From assembly GCA_012515615.1 (NCBI GenBank), contig JAAYYB010000165.1:1-57822 (forward strand): a DNA stretch of 57,822 nt, written 5' to 3'. The stretch comes from Fibrobacter sp. Its GTDB lineage: Bacteria > Fibrobacterota > Chitinivibrionia > Chitinivibrionales > Chitinispirillaceae. Below, one piece after another: positions 1 to 10,786 of the stretch. Within the stretch, counting starts at the first letter, position 1. Every line of letters begins with the position of its first letter. Position numbers and translations under genes: made by a program. The notes under the pieces were generated by a model. That model saw only the letters and a list, made by a program, of their open reading frames with translations. It was not told the origin of the DNA and made no database searches.

Positions 1-2
1 AA

Positions 3-404
3 TACCTTTTATCGTTAATAACCTATCTGGCGGGAGCGGCACCAAAAAAATTGCTCAAAAAGCTTCTGGGTCGTATAAATCGGATCTTAAAAAAGGAGAA
101 AAATCCAATGTCCAATATTATTGAGGAAGTTTTTGGGGATCTTATTAAAGAGAGGCTGGAGAAGGCTACAGCTGAGGGCATGAGAGAGGGCATGAGAGAG
201 GGCATGAGAAAAGGCAGGGAAGAAGGAATTAAGATCGGCCAGGAAAAAGGCAAAAGGGAAGGAGTTATGGAGAAGATTGAAAAGAAGGCCGTGATTAAAA
301 CCGAAAAAGTCGTAAAAGAGATGGTTGCAAACGGGCTTAATGATAAAATTATCAGCAAGGTTACAGGACTTACGCTGGTTGAAGTCAGAAAGTTAAAAAA
401 TTGA
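3..404 (+). CDS. C-terminal part of an Rpn/PD-(D/E)XK-type transposase-family protein (5' end outside window)
   Basis: The reading frame is open from the left edge to a TGA, so only the tail of the gene is present. What is visible is a very basic, highly charged helix with repeated EGMREGMREGMRKG, followed by more EG/KG-rich sequence and a short C-terminal segment 'GLNDKIISKVTGLTLVEV'. This tail, an amphipathic EGxxEG repeat and then a small helix-turn-helix-like end that reads 'I..VTGL...EV..L', is characteristic of the Rpn recombination-promoting nuclease / PD-(D/E)XK nuclease transposase family. The catalytic domain would lie upstream of the window. A TTG at 51 and an ATG at 109 exist in frame, but the upstream open frame makes an internal start less likely. 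Family assignment rests only on the tail; it is inference. Confidence 0.6.
   Translation, partial: YLLSLITYLAGAAPKKLLKKLLGRINRILKKEKNPMSNIIEEVFGDLIKERLEKATAEGMREGMREGMRKGREEGIKIGQEKGKREGVMEKIEKKAVIKTEKVVKEMVANGLNDKIISKVTGLTLVEVRKLKN
174..209 (+). repeat. Three tandem 12-nt units inside the Rpn-like tail
   Basis: The unit GAGGGCATGAGA occurs three times without a mismatch and encodes EGMR each time. It is an in-frame, length-variable type of repeat expected to expand or contract by slippage without breaking the frame. Confidence 0.9.
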
Positions 405-454
405 CACTGTTTTCAGAGAGCAACACGCTTGACCAGGGCATTGCCGGACTTTCA

Positions 455-567
455 GTAAAAAAGTGTGACATGCCACAGTATTGGTACTTTCTTACAAAAC
501 CATAAAAGCGTCCTTTGAAACTCTGACTTGCTACTTGCGACTTGCGACTTTCCCTTACATGCTTGAA
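455..567. repeat. Direct repeat DR, left copy
   Basis: About 110 bases matched with a few mismatches and small gaps by the segment at 905-1024. Shared landmarks in order are TACAAAACCA, AAAGCG, TTGAAACTC, GACTTGCTACTTGCGACTTG and CCCTTACATGCTTGAA. It contains a short internal CTTGCGA tandem. No coding function is visible. The two copies bracket the inverted copy of the interspersed repeat. Confidence 0.8.
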
Positions 568-593
568 AAGTAGTCCGTACTCTTACATATGGC

Positions 594-770
594 AAGGGGG
601 CGTCCCCTCTTGCGCTCCAGCCCGTCGAAGACGCCGGTCTTACGCTATCCCCCTGTGTTGTCCACCAGTTGTGAAGGCAGGTAAATTCATCACATTTGCA
701 AACGCTGTTGCAGGCGCACCGGCGAACTGGTGGTAGGTTAAAATTTATTGTAGTTTTTAAGATAAAGACG
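594..770 (-). repeat. Interspersed structured repeat, copy C (inverted)
   Basis: The reverse complement matches the copies at 1033-1249 and 43507-43738: GCGTCTTTATCTTAA, AATTTTAA, CTACCACCAGTTCG, AAATGTGATGAATTTACCTG, AACTGGTGGACAACAC, a GACCGG...GGGCTGG hairpin and the GAGCGCAAGAGGGG...CGCC hairpin. It lacks the terminal CTTCCAAAA part found in the other copies. Short open frames across it are by-products of its structure and are not called as genes. Confidence 0.85.
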
Positions 771-829
771 CTTAATATTAATGATGTTGACGTTTGTTGG
801 TTTTCCTAGCCTCACCCCGCCTGTCGGCA

Positions 830-859
830 CCCCTCTCCAGCTGGAGCGCTGGAGAGGGG
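830..859. repeat. Perfect 11-bp hairpin, 8-nt loop
   Basis: CCCCTCTCCAG pairs perfectly with CTGGAGAGGGG around the loop CTGGAGCG. There is no T-tract after it, so it is not a classical intrinsic terminator. It lies in the non-coding repeat island between the two DR copies. Confidence 0.7.
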
Positions 860-904
860 CTTTGCAAACTGGCATCTGGACTGGTAACATTTAACTTCTT
901 ATTA

Positions 905-1024
905 GTTAAAAAGGGTGCCGTGCCGCAGTTTTGTTACTTTCGTACAAAACCAAAAAGCGCCCGTTGAAACTCCTGACTTGCTACTTGCGACTTGTGACTT
1001 GCGACTTTCCCTTACATGCTTGAA
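905..1024. repeat. Direct repeat DR, right copy
   Basis: Second copy of the segment at 455-567, same orientation, with one extra CTTGTGA/CTTGCGA unit. It ends only a few bases before interspersed-repeat copy A begins, as the left copy ends shortly before copy C, so DR and the structured repeat seem to travel as neighbours although the structured repeats point in opposite directions. Confidence 0.8.
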
Positions 1025-1032
1025 TTCTTCGA

Positions 1033-1249
1033 AGCTATAATAATTTTAATCTACCACCAGTTCGTCTGTGCGGCTGCAAGGACGTTTGCAAATGTGATGA
1101 ATTTACCTGCCTTCACAACTGGTGGACAACACGGGGTGATAGCGCAAGACCGGTTTCCTAACCGGGCTGGAGCGAAAGAGGGAACGCCCTCTTCCAAAAG
1201 ATCCTGGTTAATATTTACTACTTGTATTGGGGGCACCCTCTTCCAAAAG
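1033..1249 (+). repeat. Interspersed structured repeat, copy A; overlaps the 3' end of rapA
   Basis: Closely matches the copy at 43507-43738 over its whole length. Internal structure: CCACCAGTT pairs with AACTGGTGG about 80 bases downstream; CCGGTT-TCCT-AACCGG; AAGAGGG-AACG-CCCTCTT; then a second CCCTCTTCCAAAA end motif after TTACTTGTATTGGG-like spacer sequence. The right end reads into rapA on the opposite strand. Confidence 0.85.
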
Positions 1250-4060
1250 CATCCCCTTTTTCCCCGGACTCCACACAAGCCTGATACTGTCTAAATCCAC
1301 AGTTGCAGCAGATACGGCCTCTTCAAGTCGAAACAGTTCACTCTCTGCAAGCGTAATCTCTTTCTGTGAAACAGATGGGTTGGTTTCTTTTAAAGATTTC
1401 AGCCGCCTGACCTCAGATCCGGCGATGTTTCTGACTCTGGCCAGGGCTTGTTCAATTATTTTATCGCTCTTTTCCTCGGCAATGCTTCTGGCCGTTTCCA
1501 GCATCACCGGTATAAGGGTCTGCCTGATTTCCGGCCTCTGAAGAAGAGGAAATGAGGGCAGTTTCTCAAGTGAAGCGTTCCAGTTTTTTTGAAGTAAATC
1601 GCTCTTGTCCTCATACTTATTATCCACAAGCACCCGGATAACAGCCGGCGGGAGAAAACGATTTACAAAAAGGGAGGCCGGCGCGACATATTTAACGGTG
1701 AAAACGCATTCCAGATAAAGCCCCGGATTATTGTCATCCTTGTGTACAGAAAAGCAGGCGTTTCCTGATTCTGATCCGATAAGGAGGTCGATTCCACCTG
1801 TAACCGCAGGATGATCTATGGATAAAAACTCATAGTCCTCCCTTTGTAAAGCCTTGCTGCGGTTGAATGTCACAATTGATCTTGCCGATGAAAGACCAGG
1901 AAAAGACTCGTCAAGCTGTGATTCAGAAAGAAGGTTCCAGGTGTCCTCATGAAACTCCTCTGCCAGTATTCCTCTTGATTTGAAGAGCTTTCTCATCAGT
2001 GATTTCAGTGCAGGATCCCTGTCCAGAGCTTGAATCTCCTTCACCAGCCTTGATGCTTCCTCCGGGCGAAACGAATGCTGCTCAAGAAGCCGGTCTCTTC
2101 CGGCACTGAGCCTTTCAGAGATCTCCTCAACAGTTTTTCTGGTCCGGCTGATAAGATCATCGATGTTCATATCACCGCCTTTATAGCGGTTCTCAGTTAT
2201 TATTCTATTTATTTCATCAAAGAATTTCTCAAAAGTCTCCTGTGCGGCAGGGACCGTATTCAAAAAGATGCCCAGTCCCTCATGAAACCATCGACAGAGA
2301 AAAAAGTCCGGGGTATCCTTGATAACTGGAAGATGAATGGTGATTTTACTCTTCTGGCCAATACGGTCGAGCCTTCCGATTCTCTGCTCGACAAGCTCCG
2401 GGCTTAATGGAAGATCAAAAAGGACCAGACGGTGAGAGAATTGAAAGTTTCTGCCTTCACTGCCGATTTCAGAACAGATAAGAATTCTTGCTCCCTCTTC
2501 CTCAGAGAACCAGGCGGCATTTCTGTCCCTCTGAAGTAAAGTGAGGTCTTCATGAAAAAGGGCCGCGTTAACATTGATAACCTTCAGCAGAGATTCCTGA
2601 AGCGAGATCGCGGTATATTTACATCTGCAGATTACCAGTATCTTTTCCTCACCACTTTTCCTGAGGAGCTCTGCAATATAATCGACTCTCGGATCACCAA
2701 CAAGCGACCGTTTCTGCGGAGTTTTCTTCAGAAGATCTTCACTGAAAGCAGTAGACACCCGCCTTAGAATCTCTTCATCTGCTTTCAGTTCCACTATCAC
2801 AGCTTCACGTTCCGGGAACCCTCCAATTGCCGCGCGTGTGTTACGGAAGAGGGCCCGTCCGATTCCCAGACGGTCGATGATCATCGAGACTATTTCTCTT
2901 CGCTCATCGGGCGACAAACTCTTTACATCTGCTGAAAAAGCCCTTTTCATCCCGAGAAGCTTTGCGAGCCGCACCGCCTCATCCTCTGAAAGTGGAATGC
3001 CGTCAAGAATGTGTCCTGTAATCTCAGCAGCTTCTCTGTGACGGCCGGTTTCGTTGAGAAACTGATTGAAATCGGAATATCGTGACGGGTCAAGCAGCTT
3101 GAGCCTGGCGAAGTGATTTTTTTCACCAAAGTGAAGAGGAGTGGCGGTAAGGAGAAAGACATCACCGGATTTTTCAGCCAGTGACTGTACAGCTTCAAAC
3201 TGCGGTGTTCCCTGCACAAGATGATGCGCTTCATCAACTATGAGCAGATCCCAGTTCTGTTTTAGTGCATCGGGCAGCAGATCCTTTTTATGTACAAGAG
3301 TCTGGAGTCCGGTGAGAACAAGTGAGGATCTGGAGAATGGGTCGGATTCGCCTTCCTCCTCTTCATCAGGGTTCACAATTGAGAAAAGCAGGTTGAACTT
3401 TCTCAGGAGTTCAACAAACCACACGTTTATCATCGGTTCCGGAACTACGATCAGGACCTGCGAAATACGCCCGCTTAAAAGCAGTCTGTGCAGTATAAGG
3501 CAGGCTTCGATTGTTTTGCCCAGCCCGACCTCATCGGCAAGCATCGTGCGCCTTACAAATCTTGATGATATTTCGTGGGCAATATAGAGCTGATGAGGGA
3601 TAAGCTCGATTCTGCCGCCTGCAAATCCTCTTACCTGTGAAGAGCTGATTCTGTAACGCAGGTCGAGAATCTCAGAGCGCAGGTTGAAATCATCACTGCT
3701 GTCGGTATGTGCCGCAAGAAGACGGTCCAGGGGAGCAGAGATGATATTTGAGCCGCTGAGACTTGTTTCGGGAACCGGTCCGCTTTCCGTCTGATAGGTA
3801 ATGACCCCATCGGGATTGTCCGCCGATTTCACAGTGTGCTGCTTTCCATCAGCGGTTCTGATTGTGTCCCCCGGTTTAAATACTATTCTGCGTAAAGGCG
3901 CAGTTTCCTTGGAGAAAACCCGCGTCGTGGCTCCGTCATGGAAAGAGATTGTTACTCTTTTAAAGTCTGCAGAGATAACAAGGCCTAAACCAAGTTCCGG
4001 CTCCATTTCACTGATCCATCTCTGACCTGCCACAAAAGAAACCCCTGCCGGTTTGCTCAC
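1208..4060 (-). CDS. rapA: RNA polymerase-associated SNF2-family ATPase RapA
   Basis: RapA binds RNA polymerase and uses ATP hydrolysis to recycle stalled or post-termination complexes. The N-terminus 'GQRWISEMEPELGLG' and the following Tudor-like segment match RapA. The helicase core follows: 'PHQLYIAH' near residue 155, Walker A DEVGLGKT at about 176-183, DEAH at about 276-279, 'LLTATP' soon after, 'GSEGRNFQFSHRLVLFDLP' and 'EQRIGRLDRIGQ' in the second RecA domain, then the RapA-specific C-terminal region ending 'LDSIRLVW'. Its 950 residues are close to the 968 of the E. coli protein. The start is GTG, overlapping the stop of the upstream lipM-like gene as GTGA, which implies coupling. Oddity: the last 14 or so codons and the TAA come from interspersed repeat copy A rather than from RapA-like sequence. 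Confidence 0.95.
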   Translation of the reverse strand: MSKPAGVSFVAGQRWISEMEPELGLGLVISADFKRVTISFHDGATTRVFSKETAPLRRIVFKPGDTIRTADGKQHTVKSADNPDGVITYQTESGPVPETSLSGSNIISAPLDRLLAAHTDSSDDFNLRSEILDLRYRISSSQVRGFAGGRIELIPHQLYIAHEISSRFVRRTMLADEVGLGKTIEACLILHRLLLSGRISQVLIVVPEPMINVWFVELLRKFNLLFSIVNPDEEEEGESDPFSRSSLVLTGLQTLVHKKDLLPDALKQNWDLLIVDEAHHLVQGTPQFEAVQSLAEKSGDVFLLTATPLHFGEKNHFARLKLLDPSRYSDFNQFLNETGRHREAAEITGHILDGIPLSEDEAVRLAKLLGMKRAFSADVKSLSPDERREIVSMIIDRLGIGRALFRNTRAAIGGFPEREAVIVELKADEEILRRVSTAFSEDLLKKTPQKRSLVGDPRVDYIAELLRKSGEEKILVICRCKYTAISLQESLLKVINVNAALFHEDLTLLQRDRNAAWFSEEEGARILICSEIGSEGRNFQFSHRLVLFDLPLSPELVEQRIGRLDRIGQKSKITIHLPVIKDTPDFFLCRWFHEGLGIFLNTVPAAQETFEKFFDEINRIITENRYKGGDMNIDDLISRTRKTVEEISERLSAGRDRLLEQHSFRPEEASRLVKEIQALDRDPALKSLMRKLFKSRGILAEEFHEDTWNLLSESQLDESFPGLSSARSIVTFNRSKALQREDYEFLSIDHPAVTGGIDLLIGSESGNACFSVHKDDNNPGLYLECVFTVKYVAPASLFVNRFLPPAVIRVLVDNKYEDKSDLLQKNWNASLEKLPSFPLLQRPEIRQTLIPVMLETARSIAEEKSDKIIEQALARVRNIAGSEVRRLKSLKETNPSVSQKEITLAESELFRLEEAVSAATVDLDSIRLVWSPGKKGMLLEEGAPNTSSKY

Positions 4061-4863
4061 TGGATTTGCTCCTCTGTTATCTTGAAGTTTCTGATTGACT
4101 GAATCTCATCACTGCTCCAGTTTTCCTCTACCCACGGGAGCGGGATCTTTTTAATGAAACCCTTTTTAAGTGACTCTATCAGAATTGATGAATTCAGATC
4201 AGGGTCTATTTCCGCTGTGCAGATGCTTTTTTGAAGCAGAAGACGCATCTGGACAAGCCGTTCTCTCTCGGAGATATTCAGGTATAGAGGGAGCTTTCTG
4301 AAATATCCGGTCAAGGGAATGGATCCATGCTGGAGCACTCCCATGGTTGTACGGCGCTGAGCGGATCCGACCAGTTTTTTTCCGTTCACCATTATTTCAT
4401 CACGGTTGGGGGCAAGAAAACAGGGTAATTTGACCTCGCGCCTGACCTCAAGCAGCTGATCGTACGAGTCGTGACTCTGGCAGTCTATACCTGCCTCTTT
4501 CATGCCCTCCATCAGACAGGTTGTGATCACATTATAGCTTTCCTGAACTGTGGACCCCATGTATCTCATCTTCCGGGGAAAGATGCAGCTATAGGTAAGA
4601 TCCTGAAAATGAAGTACGGCTCTGCCACCTGTGGGGCGTTTTATCCAGGAGACGTTTTCTCTTTTAACTGCTTCAATATCAAGGACTTCAGAGGCTTTCT
4701 GCATATATCCGACGGTTATAGATGGCACTTTCCAGGCATAAAAACGCACAAAAATCCTGTTCTCAGCGCTGCATCTGCTGAGAAGATAAAGATCGGCTGC
4801 CATGTTAAAGACCGGGTCATGTTCTGTATCAATTATAAATCTGATCATATAGGCTTTTTTCAT
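4057..4863 (-). CDS. Lipoate/octanoate transferase, LipM-like (BPL_LplA_LipB fold)
   Basis: A member of the biotin/lipoate protein ligase fold that attaches octanoyl or lipoyl groups to lipoyl domains. Visible motifs: 'RPTGGRAVLH' at about residues 76-85, 'LTYSC', Cys148 in 'LPCFLAPNRDEI', and 'NGKKLVGSAQRR' with the expected catalytic Lys near 163, followed by 'LQHGSIPL'. The Cys in a CF-x-AP context just before the Lys motif is the position of the acyl-thioester cysteine of LipM-type octanoyltransferases, which favours LipM over an ATP-using LplA. Length 268 fits. ATG start at 4863; an in-frame ATG five codons later is possible. It heads a two-gene unit with rapA (4-base overlap). Confidence 0.82.
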   Translation of the reverse strand: MKKAYMIRFIIDTEHDPVFNMAADLYLLSRCSAENRIFVRFYAWKVPSITVGYMQKASEVLDIEAVKRENVSWIKRPTGGRAVLHFQDLTYSCIFPRKMRYMGSTVQESYNVITTCLMEGMKEAGIDCQSHDSYDQLLEVRREVKLPCFLAPNRDEIMVNGKKLVGSAQRRTTMGVLQHGSIPLTGYFRKLPLYLNISERERLVQMRLLLQKSICTAEIDPDLNSSILIESLKKGFIKKIPLPWVEENWSSDEIQSIRNFKITEEQIQ

Positions 4864-4974
4864 TCCAGGGTGTGAGTCAAAAATACACTAAAAACCAGAG
4901 GCACAAACTAATTTTTATCGATACCGGGCCTGACCGGAAATCACTGGTAAAACGAATAAATAAAAGAGGCTTGA

Positions 4975-7936
<2,962 letters not shown>

Positions 7937-7939
7937 GCC

Positions 7940-7984
7940 GTTCAGAGGTTCAGCGTTCAGAGGTTCGGCGTTCAGAGGATTAAG
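7940..7984. repeat. 15-nt tandem repeat after ligA
   Basis: GTTCAGAGGTTCAGC, GTTCAGAGGTTCGGC, then a diverging third unit beginning GTTCAGAGG, starting three bases after the ligA stop codon. No function is visible. Confidence 0.8.
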
Positions 7985-8559
7985 ATTTGAAAATCGTTCG
8001 GAGGTTAAGGAGTTTGAGGAATAGGGATTTAGGTGCTCCGGAGATTTCCGGGTGATTTTTTGTTGAGATTAGATGATAGCAGGAGTCAACGGTAGTGAGC
8101 ACCCAATGACATATGGCAAGTATTCCACGGGAAATCGGAACATACGAAGTAGTGAAATGTACCGTCACCTGGTCCTCAGATAAATTCTGAAGATGTTTTA
8201 CCGTTTCAATATACCTTTTATCCTGCGTGTCTGTAAACCACAGGTGTAATAAATGTAAACTTTTCACAGGGGAATAAAGAGTCCGGATCCATAAGGCTGG
8301 ATATCTTGAATCACCAGACACTGGTGGGGATTAATGGTTCGAGCCTGGGGTCCGAAACCCCCCTAGTTTGGGGGGCAGGGGGGCTGGGCTAATGTTTCGT
8401 TACCTTCCAAGCTGGGTTTTAGGGGCCGCCTGGCCCCTACCAGTCAGAAGCGAAATTTGAAAATCTCAATTAATTCGTGATCCGGAACTAACCATAGAAA
8501 CGCTTCATCAGATGTATATTTAATAGTTCATCAGGGTTCTAGTAAAATGGAGGTTTGCC
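7985..8559. other. Non-coding spacer with G/C-run hairpins
   Basis: No convincing gene. Two hairpins are visible: CCCCCC-TAGTTT-GGGGGG at 8358-8375 and TAGGGGCC-GCCT-GGCCCCTA at 8420-8439, followed by an AT-rich stretch that should hold the promoter of the ABC operon. A GGAGG at about 8549 serves the ABC gene. The one longish minus-strand open frame in this stretch has no family likeness and cuts through the tandem repeat; I do not regard it as a gene. Confidence 0.5.
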
Positions 8560-9246
8560 TTGAAGATAATCGAGATTTCGGGCCTTAAGAAGAACTATCC
8601 CCTCGGAAAAACCACAGTACATGCTTTAAGGGGCGTTAATCTGGATGTGGAGAAGGGGGATCTTCTCAGTGTCATCGGCCCCTCAGGAAGCGGAAAAACC
8701 ACGCTTTTAAATATCATCGGCTGTATCGACCGTGCCAGTGACGGTAAAGTTGTTATCGGGGGTAAGGAAATCTGCACCCTCAACGACAGGCAGATCACCG
8801 ATTTACGATTGCACCATATCGGATTCATTTTCCAGACTTTTAACCTTATTCCGGTGCTTGATGCTCTGGAAAATGTTGAATTTCCCCTGTTGTTGATGAA
8901 AACGCGGAGCTCAGCAGAGGTAAGGAAAAGGGCCGAGAAACTCATTGACGAAGTCGGATTGTCGGAGTATAAAAAGCACCGGCCTGCCGAGCTGTCGGGC
9001 GGCCAGCGCCAGAGAGTCGCTATTGCCCGTGCACTTGTAACAAGCCCCGATATCGTTCTGGCTGATGAACCTACTGCAAACCTTGACTCTGTTACCGGGG
9101 AATCAATTCTCGAACTCATGAAGAAAATGAACGAAATTGAAAAAACCACTTTTATCTTCTCGACTCACGATCCCAATGTGATGAAGTACGCAAAAAAAGT
9201 GGTTAAGATAAAGGACGGTCTGATTGAGGAAGAGAGCGCTTCATGA
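8560..9246 (+). CDS. ABC transporter ATP-binding protein (LolD/MacB type)
   Basis: The ATPase of a mechanotransmission-type ABC exporter. Walker A 'GPSGSGKTTLLN' is at about residues 40-50, the Q-loop is 'FIFQTFNLIPVLDALENVE', the signature is 'LSGGQRQRVAIARAL', Walker B is 'IVLADEPTANLDS', and the H-loop is 'FSTHDPNV'. The 'NLIPVL.A.ENVE' wording and 228-residue length are typical of the LolD/MacB/FtsE class that partners with FtsX-like permeases, which is what the next two genes encode. TTG start, chosen because a GGAGG lies seven bases upstream and the sequence begins directly with 'IIEISGLKKNY'. Its stop overlaps the next start (ATGA). Confidence 0.93.
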   Translation: MKIIEISGLKKNYPLGKTTVHALRGVNLDVEKGDLLSVIGPSGSGKTTLLNIIGCIDRASDGKVVIGGKEICTLNDRQITDLRLHHIGFIFQTFNLIPVLDALENVEFPLLLMKTRSSAEVRKRAEKLIDEVGLSEYKKHRPAELSGGQRQRVAIARALVTSPDIVLADEPTANLDSVTGESILELMKKMNEIEKTTFIFSTHDPNVMKYAKKVVKIKDGLIEEESAS

Positions 9247-10778
9247 AGCTCATAATCAAGATTGCCTGGCGCAACATCATGCGTCATCGCGGCAAAAGCC
9301 TGGTTATCGGGGCCATACTGTTTCTGGGCGCGTTTCTGATGACCGTAGGAAACGGTATAATTTCCGGCATGAGCAGGGGACTTCAGAAAAATATAGTTGA
9401 AGGTTTTACAGGTGATATAGTTCTGATCTCAAAGAAACAGGAAACCGACAACGTTTTTATCGAGTTCATGGGGAAAGCAATAGAACCGCTGTATGATTTT
9501 GTAAAGATCGAGAAGGTGCTTGAAAAACAGGATTATATAAAATCTTTTGTTCCTGTCGGTAAAAACATGGCTGCGCTGCTTAATGACAGCGAAAACGGCG
9601 CTCCGGGCTACAGCTTCGTGATGGGTGTAGATTTCAAACGCTACATGGAAGTTTTCCCTGAAAACATCACTCCGATTGAGGGCCGGTTGCTTGAACCGGG
9701 AGAACGCGGCGCAATTATTCCCACAGGAGCCAGAAAGGAATTTTTCAATACTACAGGAACCTGGTATATCCCCCGGGGAGATACTCTCAGAAAAGAAAAC
9801 CTTACTGAGGAAGCAAAGAGCGTTACTGATCTGGAATGTAAAGACAACGTTGTATTCATGGGGTTCAGCACCGATAACTCAACTTCTGATATCCGTCTTG
9901 ACGTAAAAGGAATCATCAAATACAAGGCACTGAATTCTATCTGGGGCCAGTTTGTCCTGATGGATATCGAGTCGTTCCGTCAATGCCAGGGGTATTTCAC
10001 CGCCTCTGACAGCCGAGTGGAACTTTCAGGCGGGGAGAAGGAACTCTTTGAAATGGGCGGGGAAGGACTCGATGCTCTGTTCTCTGATGACGCGCTGATT
10101 GTTGAGGAGAGTGATCGGGCCGTAGTGGATGAAAAAAGCCTGTTCAGTGATTCGCCTGTGCAGCAGCAGGCAGTGACGGCGGATCTCGATGAGGGTGTAT
10201 ACAATATGGTCCTTGTGCATCTGAAGGATAATGCTGACAGTAAAGAGTCTCTTAAAGCAATTAATGCTGTTCTGGAAGAAGAAAATCTGGATGTTCGTGC
10301 GGTTCCATGGAAAAGCGCCGTAGGGCAGATTGGAAGCACGGCCGTAATAATAAAGGCGGCGCTATTTGTATTTGTAATGCTTCTATTCTTTGTAGCCATT
10401 ATCATTATAGTCAATACACTGAGCATGGCGGCTCTCGAGAGGACATCTGAAATAGGTATGATGCGTGCTGTTGGTGCAAGGAAAGGGTTTATCAGAAAGA
10501 TGTTTCTGGGCGAAACCGGACTGCTCTCTTTTGCTTTCGGTGGAGCCGGTATTCTCGCCGGAATAGCAGTTGTAAATATTGTATCTCTCTTTAAGATAAA
10601 GAGTGATAATGATATGCTGCAGCTCCTTTTTGGAGGAGATACTTTTAATCCTCTGCTGAGTGTACAGGATACGGGTCTTGCAATCCTTCAACTGGTACTT
10701 GTTACCCTCATTGCAGTAATCTACCCGTTGCTGGTTGCAGGCAATATTACTCCGTTGGATGCCATATCAAGAGAATAG
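9243..10778 (+). CDS. FtsX-like ABC permease 1 (LolC/E or MacB type)
   Basis: Membrane subunit of the ABC exporter. An N-terminal membrane segment ('SLVIGAILFLGAFLMTVGN') is followed by a periplasmic domain of roughly 300 residues (about 45-370). Three C-terminal membrane segments come next, the first being 'ALFVFVMLLFFVAIIIIVNT', with the FtsX-family cytoplasmic motif 'ERTSEIGMMRAVGARKG'. The 4TM MacB/LolCE plan is clear. The large acidic extracytoplasmic domain would meet the periplasmic partner encoded downstream. ATGA overlap with the ATPase gene; 8 bases to the next permease. Substrate cannot be read from the sequence; a lipid or lipoprotein is likely given the LolA-like neighbour. Confidence 0.88.
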   Translation: MKLIIKIAWRNIMRHRGKSLVIGAILFLGAFLMTVGNGIISGMSRGLQKNIVEGFTGDIVLISKKQETDNVFIEFMGKAIEPLYDFVKIEKVLEKQDYIKSFVPVGKNMAALLNDSENGAPGYSFVMGVDFKRYMEVFPENITPIEGRLLEPGERGAIIPTGARKEFFNTTGTWYIPRGDTLRKENLTEEAKSVTDLECKDNVVFMGFSTDNSTSDIRLDVKGIIKYKALNSIWGQFVLMDIESFRQCQGYFTASDSRVELSGGEKELFEMGGEGLDALFSDDALIVEESDRAVVDEKSLFSDSPVQQQAVTADLDEGVYNMVLVHLKDNADSKESLKAINAVLEEENLDVRAVPWKSAVGQIGSTAVIIKAALFVFVMLLFFVAIIIIVNTLSMAALERTSEIGMMRAVGARKGFIRKMFLGETGLLSFAFGGAGILAGIAVVNIVSLFKIKSDNDMLQLLFGGDTFNPLLSVQDTGLAILQLVLVTLIAVIYPLLVAGNITPLDAISRE

Positions 10779-10786
10779 GAAGAGCG

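Noticed and set aside
542-1294. Short open frames (60-90 codons) on both strands across the structured repeats, with similar peptides in copies A, B and C
   Set aside because: The similarity comes from the repeat DNA itself; frames are broken differently in each copy and lack ribosome sites.
7980-8321. Minus-strand 113-codon frame between ligA and the ABC operon
   Set aside because: No family likeness, His/Ser/Leu-rich composition, and it begins downstream of no ribosome site while overlapping tandem-repeat sequence.
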